Below, one piece after another: positions 11,988 to 22,703 of a stretch of DNA of 64,000 nucleotides. Each line of letters starts with the position of its first letter. The first letter of the stretch is position 1. The stretch is from Proteromonas lacertae (lineage: Eukaryota > Sar > Bigyra > Opalinata > Proteromonadidae). The position numbers and the translations under genes are program-made. The notes under the pieces are model-generated. The model saw only the letters and a list, made by a program, of their open reading frames with translations, searched no databases and was not told the origin of the DNA. The DNA is taken from the NCBI GenBank assembly GCA_002245135.1, contig NGBS01001161.1:434001-498000 (forward strand), in the 5' to 3' direction.

Positions 11988-14734
11988 TTAATTACATGAA
12001 TTTTTTTTTAAACAATAATCTAAATAATATTCCACTTCTTCTTTTGTCCATAATATATTTTTCATTTCTATAAATGGATATTCTTCTTTTTCTAATGATT
12101 TTGAACAAATTGATTTTAATCCTTTCATTTTTATATTATTTCCTTTTAAATAAATTATTTTACATTGTCCAATTGAACCTAATGCATTTGTTAATAATAT
12201 TACACTTTCATCATTAATTGAGATATTACTCAAATTAATGTTGTATGAATAACAACCATCCTTTAACATATTTAAATTATTTAGTAATATCTTTAATCCA
12301 TTATTACCAATTGGATTATCTATTATTATACTATAGAAAATATACTATAAATTGACATCGTATTAAAGCTTCTCATATTCTTCATCAAATATTCCATTCC
12401 TTCTGAATCGATATTATTATCACATAAATAGAGTTTGTCAATGTATTTATTAATATTCTTTAAACCATCAACAAAATATTTCAATCCACTTGAAGATATA
12501 CCCATTCCTATAACACAATAAATGATGATAATAATAATACTTGAACAATCAATATCATTTTTGCAATTACAGTAACTTCTTAACAGATGTATATGTGTTG
12601 ATAATAATTTCATTCCTTCATCTCCAATTTCATTTCCACTTAAACTTATATGTGTTAGACTTGAAAAAGAAGACATATTATTTATTAATACTTCCACACT
12701 TTTGTGAGTAAGTTCATTGTCTAAATAAACTGAACATATCAAATTATACTATCTAAATATAAGCATTGGATCCCTCTAAATTCATTCGATCTCAATGAAA
12801 TGAATGATGAAAAGAAATCATCATCAATATCTAAATCCCTAAGATCTAATCCATTACTATATCTGATAAATTTCAATTCTGGAACATCTTTATCTATCAG
12901 TAATTCTTTATTTCTTTTTTTATCAAAATCAAATTCGACTTTCGAAATTGGAAATTTGGAGAATAAAGCTTTCAGTCCATTTGAATTGATATTTTTATTA
13001 TTTCTAATATCTATTCTTTTAAGATATGGATAGTTATATAATTCTTTTGATACTAATGTTATTGATTCATCATCCAAATTCATTTTAGAAAGGATTAATT
13101 CATTTTCGTTGTTGATTAACAAATGCAAATATGGTAATAACAATTTCAATCCTTCATAACCAATTGGTTTGCCTATTTCAATATAATATGTAATTTTGAA
13201 TAATAATACCATGAAGATCTATATACTTCAGCTTCATGATTAGAATTGATTTAATAAATGTTTCAATGAAATTATAAGTAATATTACATTCTGATAGATC
13301 TAATTCTTGAAGGTTTGATAAATGTTTAAAATATGATGCAAATAATGACTGATGTTGAATTGGAATATTAAAAAAATCATCATTACCATTATATATACCA
13401 TAAACATTATGTTTATCTAATTAAATACAAATTATAATAACAATACAAAATCTGAGTTTTGTGGGATTGATTATTTTCATTATTCTGAAGAAATAATCTA
13501 TTCCTTCTTCACAAAAACAAATACAATTTGGTCCAACATCTGTTCTTATTTCATCATCACTTTCACTATAAATAGATAAATTTAATATTATTTCATCTAA
13601 ATAGCAACCTTTGGCTTCTTCACATTTATGATATACTTGTGGTATTATCATCTCTTTGATTTTTTTTTCAGATGATTTTGTTAATATGATTGATAAAATT
13701 TCATCATTAAATTTAATATTATAAAATGACAAAAGATATTTTTGTATAACTATACATCAAAGTAAAATATTAATATACTATCATTATTTGTATTGTAATA
13801 CTTCATTGGAAATAATATTGGAAAATGAAGCAATTTATTATCATCATTATATAACAATTCTTTTCTTTCATTACACAACATTAATAAATGACTTTCATTT
13901 CTTCTAATTGTCTTTTTCAATAATAGAACTTTTATCTCTCTTAAACTCAATCTATCTTCAAGCTTCAATTTCAACATTCTTTTTATCATTTCTTTCATTT
14001 TTTCATCACATTCTACTTCAATATTGTACCTACATCTCTGGATATTATTCAAGGTGTTAAACATAATATTATCTTCATTGAATGGTAATTTCTTGTTTAT
14101 TATCTCATATAATATACAACCAATTGACCAAATCACACTTTTATCATTATATTCTAATCCATTCAACTCTTCTGGACTTTTGAAGCAAATATCATATATT
14201 CTAATATCCTCTTCTTTTCTCATTTCATTCAAGAATAAGTCACACACTTTTATATTTCCATCATCTTCATATATCACATTGGAACTCTTCAAATCACTTA
14301 TCATTATTCCATATTCACTCAATATCATCAATATATCACAAATTGATAGAATTACTTTACAAATATTATCAACTGAAAAGGTTTTACTTTGATTTAACCC
14401 CTCTAAATCTAGCATATAATAATCTCTTTCTAAAATCATCATATAACACCCGATGATCTGTATTTCTGAAGGATATGTAAAACATGAACAACAATCAAAT
14501 GGAAAATAATTATTGTCAATGAATTTCAATACCATTTTCTCTTTAATATCATCAATATTCAACATTTTAACAACTTTGCAGCTATTTTCATATTTAATTA
14601 CCATATCTACTTCATTTTCACTCTTTTCTATTCTCATTTTGATCTATTAATATATATGCTAAACATACTTCTAATTTCGATGATTTATATTTCAATATAT
14701 CTTCAATGTGATGATTTAAGGATGAAAATGACAT
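11988..14734 (-). CDS. Kinase-like/LRR protein, copy 1
   Basis: First exon 14734-14669, intron 14668-14644 (25 nt), then a divergent kinase domain and C-terminal leucine-rich repeats. Kinase landmarks: catalytic-loop equivalent ISDLKSSNV (Asp, Lys and Asn kept, His-Arg of HRD replaced by Ile-Ser), DFG equivalent CDLF, APE equivalent SPEELNG, then VIWSIGCILYEIINKKLPF and the EDRLSL motif. No glycine-rich loop is visible, so activity is doubtful. A linker (INPTKLRF) leads to LRRs of the RNI-like type such as LSGNEIGDEGMKLL and LCDNNIDSEGMEYL. Introns of about 29-37 nt separate the LRR exons. A close paralog lies at 22704-26020. It is divergently paired with the Crinkler-OTU gene 301 bp away. 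Function unknown; a receptor-like or sensor role is inference. Confidence 0.75.
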
Positions 14735-15035
14735 TTCTGAAAATTAAGTCGTTTCAATTTTCTTTTTCTTTCTTTTTTTCTCAACATTATACCATTTTAA
14801 TTCTTCATTCATCTATAGTTATCATCTTTATGATATTAATATTATTTTTATATTATACAACCTCATCTTTCAAAATAATGCTTTTCTTATCTTTTTATTC
14901 TCCATAAATGTAAATTTCATAAAATAGTTTAACATAAGATGATAATATTCAACATTATAAACCGTCTAGATGTGAATTTTAGCAAAACATATTCAAACTA
15001 GTTTGATTTTTCAAAATATATAGTCGTTATATGAA
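14735..15035. promoter_or_regulatory. Shared divergent promoter, kinase/LRR copy 1 and Crinkler-OTU gene
   Basis: 301 bp between two divergent start codons. It holds T-rich runs and ends with a GTCGTTATATGAAATG context at the Crinkler start. No gene is visible inside; the short open frame at 14656-14907 overlaps the first kinase exon antisense and is T-rich noise. Confidence 0.45.
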
Positions 15036-18000
15036 ATGAGTTTTAATTATATAATAGACTATAACCTAATAGATGAGTTTGAAATTAAAAAAAAAGATGA
15101 ATGTTACTATTTCAAACATAGGTCAGAAGAGGATTTTCATTACTTTGTTTTGGTGAGAGATTGTTATGTAGATATATTTAACGAAATGAAAAGGATAATT
15201 ATGAAGAATAAAAACAATCCAGCCCTGCAGAAGTTTCAAAATTGTTTTCTAGTGTACGGTAATAAAGATGTTGGTAAATCCACTTTATGCTGTTTTATAG
15301 CCTACTGTTTGAATAATGATCCAGAGTTTGATGAATATAATATAGTGGTTTTTGGAGACATTGAGAGTGATGTATATTATTATAGATTAGCAAAGACTCA
15401 TATATTCTTTAAAAGAGATAATAGTATACCTGATTTTAAAACCAATACAATAATAATAAGTGACAATAAAGTTATAAGGGAAGATGATTTTAGTGATGCT
15501 GGTGTAATAATCATGATAAGTTCGCCACGAGCAAACATGTATAAAATCATGTCAAATAAACGTGCTCCAATAGAATTTTATATACCTCAATTTAGTAAAG
15601 ATGAGTTAAAAATAATTATTAATAAATCAAATGTTAAAGATAAAACCAAAACTTTAACAGAAGCAATTGCATATGGATATAATGTAAGGATGTGTGATAG
15701 ATCAGGTGGAATAGAAGATTATATGAAAAGTATAGAAAGAATAGCTAAACATGCAAAGAATTTACCATTATATATCCCACCTTCTTATGATGAAGAATTG
15801 TTTATATATAATTCAAATCAATTTAATGATATACCTGATAGATTAAAATATGTATCTCCTGAAGTAGAAAAATACATGTTGAGTCATTATTTTTATGATG
15901 GTAAATTCTACAGAGATTTATATGATGATTTTGAAAGAAAACTATTATATGAGATAGAAGGAGAGTTGTTTGAAAGATTGTGTCATATTATCCTTGAAGA
16001 TAATTCATATACAAAAGAAGGAATATTATCCAATTATTTAACTAAAGAAACATTTACTTATAGAAAAATGAAAGATTTCCTTCACCATCTTCAGTCTAAA
16101 GAAAAATTTAAATGTTTAGAGAATGGTAAAGCAAAGGATGTTGATGGTATTTATGTAGATTTTGGTCAGATTATTTGTTTCCCAGCAATTGATGGATGTA
16201 TTATTAACAAATTCTGTGTATCGACAGTACAAATGACAGTCTCAAATAATCATCCAACAAATAATACAGTGATTGCATTTCTCAATGTATTTATTATATT
16301 ATTTATATTTAATAGATGTTATATAACAAACATAAGCCAGAAATAATCAATAATGTTAGGGATATAAAAGATAAAAAGATTCTTGCAAATGCACTTTATA
16401 GTAATGGTTATATTCCAAAAGAGAAAAAAGAAAAATTGATAAACAACATGAATTATGCAAAGAAAACATTATGTGAAAGTTATGTATAATACTTCTATTA
16501 TATAATTCTATAGTTTTTAATTAATGAACTTCACAACAGAAAGAAAGAATACACATATATTGATTTTAATGGAGATGAAAAGGATGTATATGATATGTAT
16601 GATAAAGTAATAGAAGTAAAACGTTTTTTAAATGTAATAGATAGTGATAATAAAGAACTTGAAAAATTATTAGGCAAAAAAAAGAATAGCAAAAGAAAAA
16701 TTGACGATTTAGACAATAGACAAACAGATGTATTAAATGCATTCAAAAAATTTAAAGGAAATAATGATAAGCAAAAAAATACAGGAAAGAAGGGAGAAAT
16801 TGCTGTAGATGAACATTTAAATGATTGTACTAGTGATGATGATAGTTATGTTTTTATAATAGAGCTTGAAAAGAAGAACAAAGAAGTAATAGAGAAAATA
16901 AGAGAAAAAAGCACAGAAGATAATATATTACATGACTTAGATGATTACTTGATTGATGTGATATACAATGATAAGAAAAATGACAAAGAAACCATGAAGA
17001 ATGAAATTATAAAAGTATATATTATTATTATTATTGTAGTCAATTGAAGATGAATTAAATAATCTAGATACTAATATTGATGATATTTTTACTGAATTAG
17101 AGAAATGTAATCCAATATTTAATATTGTATTTATTGCATTCGAACATGATAAAGTAAATTCACCACTTGAACATGGTGATACTGGTTTTGGACAGTATGG
17201 ATTATTTAAAAGCAAAATGATAGAAGAAATGAAAAGAAATTATAATTGGGATGAAATGTATTTAGTAGATGAAAATGAAGAAATAGATTACATACCACAG
17301 AAAATAGCTTTATCAATAAAGTCGAAAAGATTAAGATTTTCAACTTATAACATGAAAAACAAAAGCACTGATAAATTAAAAGAATATAATGATAGTAAGA
17401 CAATACCACAAATATATATAAGTGAAACCCCAGATACATCAATAGATATTATACCCGATGAACCTTCAGTAGAAAAAGTTGAACATAAATATGAACTACT
17501 GGATCATATAATTGAGAATAATGAGAAAAAAACAAATCAAACTGTCAAAGAGGAATTGGAAGATGTGAAAAATATTTTAGATATAGACGAAGTATATAAG
17601 AATATGATAGATATAATTTTGAACAATAATAAAATAGTTGATAAAAAATATTGGATAAGCAATTATTTACAAGGAATTACTGAAGGTCGTACTAGTAGAA
17701 GAAGAAAATAGTAATAATAATAATGACAAAGAAGATGATGATGAATATCCCTATATACATATACAAGAGGTAAAAAAAGAAAAAGAAAAAGATGAGGAAA
17801 AAGCAAAAAAAGATGAATTAGCTAGATTAGGATATATAGAGAGAGTAGAAGAAAGAGATAATCATTGTTTATTTCATTCCATTAGTAGGCAAGTGTATAA
17901 AAATCCAAAATCTCATATGAAAGTAAGAGAAGAGTATATATTCTATTTATATTTTTTTAGATGTATAGCATATATGAGAAATCATAGAAATAAGTTTAGA

Positions 18001-18432
18001 GAATATGTAACTGAAATAGATTTAAAATCGTATAATAACGATTATGATAAATATTTAAATGCAATGGAGAATAGTAACATATGGGGTGGTCATACAGAAA
18101 TTCAAGCATGTTGCGAAAGATATGAAAGAAGTGCTATAATTTATGAATATGACAAAGAAGGTGGAGTGAGATTTCACAGTAGAATTGATAATCCAAATGC
18201 AACAAAAGAGCCTATTATACTGTTATATTGTGATAATAATCATTACAATACTTTAGAACTTTCTCCTCAAGAACAACCTCATCCAGCTGTTGTAGCTACA
18301 TCTGCAACTACATCTACTACTACTACTAATGTATTACAACACAAAGAAGATGTTAAAATTATATATTGCGAATCAAAATTTGGTAAAAAAGTAAATGAAG
18401 AAAGTTTTAGCATTAAAATAGTAGAAAATTAG
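15036..18432 (+). CDS. Crinkler/RHS-type P-loop NTPase with C-terminal OTU cysteine protease
   Basis: With introns 16287-16315, 16484-16513, 17015-17039, 17934-17960 and an inferred one at 17637-17673, this gives about 1082 residues. The N-terminal domain has a Walker A (GNKDVGKST, residues 75-83), a TIIISDNK strand, then ISSPRANMYKIM, FYIPQFSKDEL and SGGIEDYM. That series matches the SP...YK / MP.WS.EEL / GG-PRY pattern of Crinkler and trypanosome RHS-type NTPases. A long charged middle part (KKNSKRKIDD) has no known domain. The C-terminus is a clear OTU deubiquitinase: RDNHCLFHSI (catalytic Asp 17857, Cys 17866), MRNHRNKFREYV, NIWGGHTEIQA and NNHYNTLE (catalytic His 18241). The OTU frame has no ATG of its own between 17659 and 17893, so it must be joined to the upstream exons. 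The NTPase call is moderately firm, OTU very firm, the fusion likely. Confidence 0.72.
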
Positions 18433-18929
18433 AAGAAGAATAAAAAGTAATTGTCAATCATTTATTAAATTGAAATATTATGTATTTTTATATGTGAAGT
18501 TCAAAGTAAGGCAGTTGTATTGAAGAATATATCAACGATTGATGTGATAATAAGTATAGGAGTTTCATTTAGAACCAAATGAATAAAACCAATCTGACTT
18601 ATAGATTATAATTCCTTATCAATCGTGTCTTTAGGAAGTAGTCGAAGCCCAGAAGAATGCCTAGGAGTTGAAGTACAAGGTTGATGAGATTGGACATCCA
18701 GAAAACTCATTAGAACTTTGCCACAACATGCTAAAGTCCCATTTATATACTATATAAATATCATGAAAATTAACAAGTAGATATTTCGAAATAATAGATT
18801 GAAATGTGAGTTTGTATATCCACTGTTGGTTATTTTATCATTTTACTAGCAATAATAAGAAGGTAGTTCTTAATTCTATTAAATCATGACAGAAAGTTTG
18901 GTTTATTATAGAAACGTCGTTAAACCAAT
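18433..18929. other. Intergenic, with a possible gene relic at about 18640-18760
   Basis: About 500 bp between the convergent Crinkler-OTU and rhomboid genes. Most is AT-rich without coding signal. A richer segment near 18642-18755 reads EVVEAQKNA, a stop, then ELKYKVDEIGHPENSLELCH in one frame, looking like a decayed helical exon. No tRNA or rRNA fold was recognised. Confidence 0.3.
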
Positions 18930-20268
18930 CTATACAACCCTAAAATTAAATATTACATTATTTAAAATTAATCTAATTAATACTCCACCAAACAGATGGT
19001 TAAAAAAGAAATAAAAGTTAAAGAAAGAATATATAAAATTGATTAAGATGGAAAAAAAAGATATGAAAATGATTAAATTGATTAATATACCAATACATCC
19101 AATTGTATAATAGAATATTTTCCATCTTTTGGATAGTAAAGCTATATCTCTATCTATTGGTTTCACATACAATGGAATATATATTAATGACAAACAAACA
19201 CCAGTTATAAATCCACCAACATGACCAGCTGTAGAATTAGAGGGAAAAGCAAAAGGTTCAATAATAAACAAAATAATAACAACAATCAAAACAAAAATAG
19301 CGATATATCTACAAATAAAATAACGTGGAACAATAAACTATATAAATAAGAGTGTATTTAAAAATACTTGTTCAATAAACAACATTGATATAACTCCATA
19401 TATACCGCCACTTGCACCAACAATAATACTATCATCTTTCATTCCAGACATTGGACTTAGTATATACATTGAACTACCCCATCCAGATATAACAAACAAC
19501 ATCAATATTATAAAACCACCATATTTCTTTTCCAATAAACTACCAAAGAATAACAATCCAATCATATTTTGTGATATATGTGACCAATTAATATGATGAA
19601 CAATCATTGTAAAAGTTCTCCACCATTCATTTTCTTTAAACACTTTTTCACGAATTAATCCACCCCATGGAAAGTTGAATATTCCCCAACATAATGTTTT
19701 ATAATTTGAATATCTATTTATTTCTATAATATTGATATATATATACTGACAATATGATTCATCACATAATGTATAATCTGGATTCATCTTTGGTATGAAT
19801 GTTTTACCTGCTACAGTTGCATTTATACAATCAAATGTTGTTTTACATTCTTCAGTAAACCCTTCTGGAGTATAATATTTAGTTTTACAACCATCATATT
19901 TAATCCATAAACATAGATAGATTGTTGTAATTATACATACTGTTACTGGAATAATAAATATGGCAAATGGCTTATGTGAATCTATATAATAACGATACTT
20001 TAGTAATTATAATAATACCATTGCTTTTAAAGAAGAATGCATAGAGTATATTATGTCTAATTACATCATATAATCTATCATATGTATCTTGTTCATCAGT
20101 CAATATATCTACATTTTCTTCATCTATAGGTATTTCATTTTCTTGTGATATTTTTGGACTTGGCTCAACTTGATCAGGATTTATTCCTTCTTTGAAATTA
20201 TGTGTTGTATGATCTAAAAAAGGTGTTCTTTCATCATCTTCTGGTCCTTCTAATTCATCTCTATCCAT
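18930..20268 (-). CDS. Rhomboid-family intramembrane serine protease
   Basis: Start ATG 20268 (MDRDELEGPEDDERTPF) gives a cytosolic acidic N-terminus, then a first membrane helix (PFAIFIIPVTVCIITTIYLC), a cysteine-containing lumenal loop, and the rhomboid core. Core motifs: WWRTFTMIVHHINWSHISQNMIG (L1 loop Trp-Arg and the HxxxN motif), GASGGIYG with the catalytic serine, and AGHVGGFITG with the catalytic histidine. The active dyad is therefore intact. Two introns, about 37 nt near 20000 and about 30 nt near 19350, join the exons. Rhomboids cleave transmembrane substrates in secretory-pathway membranes; the long acidic N-tail fits a secretory rather than a mitochondrial rhomboid. Substrate unknown. 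Confidence 0.88.
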
Positions 20269-20464
20269 ATTTATCACTTCTTCGTAAGAATAACTTCACG
20301 AAACAAGAAAATATTTTCGATGATATAATAAATTATACACACATATGCATTAATATCATACATTTAATGTTATTATCACTCTTATTCATTGATTATTTTG
20401 TTTTTGAAAATATAATGTTAGCTTGACATCTATCAAGCTTGAGAAATAGAAAACACTCAATAAC
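20269..20464. promoter_or_regulatory. Divergent promoter, rhomboid / TPR-DNAJC8
   Basis: 196 bp between divergent starts; contains ACTTCACGAAACAAG at about 20293, related to the GAAACGAAT element. Nothing else recognised. Confidence 0.35.
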
Positions 20465-21855
20465 ATGAGTAGTATTGAGTTAAATAATGCAGGTAATATT
20501 GCAATTCATAGTAACAGATATAAAGATGCGATTAGACTTTATTCAGCTGTATATTTTTTACTTTCTATTTAAAACAGGCATTATCTATTGAACCAGAGAA
20601 TATAAAATATTATTCCAATCGTGCAGCTGCTTATATACTTAATGGAGATTTTGAAGACGCTCTTAAAGATGCTGATCGTTGTTTGACTCTAAATCCAAAT
20701 TCTTATATTGGATACAATAGAAAAGCTTGTGCATACATGGGCATGAACAAATTTAAAGAAGCTGTTGAATATTATGATCAATGTATGGAATAGTATTTTA
20801 TATATAATATTAATAGCTGCAAAACTGCAAGGCCCAAGAGTAACTTCAACAACAACAAAAGGTAGGACAGCTGCTAAGAAAATGCTTGAGAAAGAAGAAG
20901 AAAATTCTAAACAGAATAATCAAAATGATATGAACTTAATTACTACAAATAATACAACAGTTTCAACCAATAAAACAACTTCAAATACAGAATCAGATAA
21001 CACAAATAATGATCCAGATGATGTACTAAATGAATTTTTCAATGAAGTAGTAGAAGCAGTCAATCCACCACAAAAACAAGAAAAGAGATTGGTTGATGAC
21101 ACACCAATAGAAACATCCACTCCAGTTCAACAATTAAACAGATTATTACAAGTAAACTATAAATGGAAGAATTTAAATCCCTTTGTAGTATTAATGTTAC
21201 CAGAAGAAGCTACTAGAGAAGATATAAAACAAAGATATTATAAAGTATTTATTTATATTGTTAAATGTTATTTTTATTTTATAGTTGTCTTCTTTGATAC
21301 ATCCTGATAGATGCAAAGATCCAAGAGCAAGAGAAGGTTTTGAAATAGTAAAAAAAGCAGCAGAAGAACTATTAAATGAAGAGAGAAGAACTGTTGTAGT
21401 GAAATTGATAAAAGGAGCAAAGAAGAAGGTAGATCAAGAAAGAAAGAAATTAATAGCTGATGGAATGAAAGAATATATGTTAGGAAATGTATTAGAACAA
21501 CAGAGAGTTGAAATTGCAAAGACATTTGCAGATGTATATATATATATATAATAATATAATAATATAATATATTAATTAATAGGCAGAGCAAAGGAGATTA
21601 GTTGCTGAAAGGAATAAGATAAAATATGCACAAAAGGCAAGAGAAGAAGAACATGTAGTAATACAAGAAGAAAAGAAGAAAGAAAAAAAGAATAAGAAAT
21701 GGGGAGACCATAGAGAAGAACGTGTTGAAAGTTGGAGAAATTTCACAAATAGCAAAAAGAGAAGGATTATTAGTAAAGCAATTGAATTACCTAAAGAAGA
21801 ACATGAGAAAAAGATTGTTGTTCCTGGTGATGAATATAAGACCAATTGGAGATAG
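20465..21855 (+). CDS. TPR plus DNAJC8-like J-domain protein
   Basis: The first exons encode TPR repeats (IELNNAGNIAIHSNRYKDAIRLYS, IKYYSNRAAAYILNGDFEDALKDADRCLTLNP, YIGYNRKACAYMG). After a T/N-rich linker comes a region matching DNAJC8/SPF31: NPFVVLMLPEEATREDIKQRYYK, LSSLIHPDRCKDPRAREGFEIVKKA (HPD motif intact), a basic helix, and a tail with RVESWRNF...KK. DNAJC8 is a spliceosome-associated J-protein. The join between the parts is at about 20779: an intron GTATGG...TAATAG keeps one frame. If it is not spliced, the TPR part ends at a TAG (about 20790) and DNAJC8 would start at a later ATG (about 20880). Further introns lie near 21245-21284 and 21533-21581. DNAJC8 identity firm; the fusion unproven. 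Confidence 0.75.
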
Positions 21856-21901
21856 ATATGCTAATTAAAACAAATATTTAATAAATATAAGAATAAATAA
21901 A

Positions 21902-22596
21902 TTATAATGTCCCAAATTTTAAGCATTTTGTGTCATTGTGGGATGTTTGACATGTTAATGAGCAAAATTTTGTTCCACATCTAATACAAGACATATTACA
22001 TGGTTTTCTAGTGTATAAATCAATAAAGAAATTAAAATACCCACAAACAGCGCAAAATTTACGTGGAGGTGTTTTCGGTGGTTGTGACACTATTGTAATA
22101 TAGCTTGGATAATCACTATGTGCAGGCACTTCATGTCAACAACAATTTACTGAAATTAATATTATTAGACGATCTATAATATCTATATAACAATTTTTCT
22201 TACTTAACAGATGATCTTTTCGCTTTTCTACTCCTGATACTAGATTCTTCATCCTAAACAAGAATTATTTAAAAAAATACATCTAAAGTAAACTCATCTT
22301 CATCTTCAATATTAAAATCAAGATCATCATCAAAATTAGTCTTCTCTAGATCCATTAGTTTTGAATCAAGGACCTAAAAGGGTTATTCAACATACATAAA
22401 TACCTGTTTTCTAATATCATCATCTACAATCCTCATTGCCTTGCTTAAACTCTTTATACGACCTGTTACATAAAAAATAGATCAAAATACCAGAGGTTCT
22501 TTTTCTTATAGGCTTCTGTGTAGGTGCCATCATTGGCTGACCGCTTTCTTGCATAGCTTTATCCCATTCTTGTCTTGCTTTTCTATTTCTACCCAT
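21902..22596 (-). CDS. ZNHIT1: ZNHIT1-like HIT zinc-finger protein (SWR1/SRCAP complex)
   Basis: Start ATG 22596 (MGRNRKARQEWDKAMQ). A basic N-terminal part is followed by an acidic segment (NFDDDLDFNIEDEDEF), then the HIT finger: KFCAVCGYFNFF, CNMSCIRCGTKFCSLTCQTSHNDTKCLKF. The FCAVCG...C..CG..FC...C...H...CLK pattern and the C-terminal position match ZNHIT1/Vps71, which helps deposit H2A.Z through the SWR1/SRCAP remodeller. Compared with animal ZNHIT1 the finger has an insertion of about ten residues between its first and second cysteine pairs. Four short introns interrupt the N-terminal half; the last (about 88 nt, ending at 22109 or so) was chosen because a TGA blocks the alternative. GAAACGAAT lies 27 bp upstream on the gene strand. 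Confidence 0.82.
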
Positions 22597-22622
22597 TTTA
22601 TCAAAATTGTTCCAAAATATAT

Positions 22623-22631
22623 ATTCGTTTC
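22623..22631 (-). promoter_or_regulatory. GAAACGAAT element upstream of ZNHIT1
   Basis: Reads GAAACGAAT on the minus strand, 27 bp before the ZNHIT1 start codon; same nonamer as at 9666, 47597 and 52339. Confidence 0.35.
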
Positions 22632-22703
22632 AAATATTCTTTCCTTAAAAACTCACTCAATACTATAATTACACCAATTATACAATAAATTATATTAATT
22701 TAA

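Noticed and set aside
15036-16346. Mobile element because the RHS name means retrotransposon hot spot
   Set aside because: Only the NTPase domain is shared; no retrotransposon ends or coding parts are present here.
17686-17711. 26-nt GT...AG segment as an intron joining the OTU exon
   Set aside because: It leaves the downstream OTU frame wrong; 17637-17673 (37 nt) gives the correct frame without stops.
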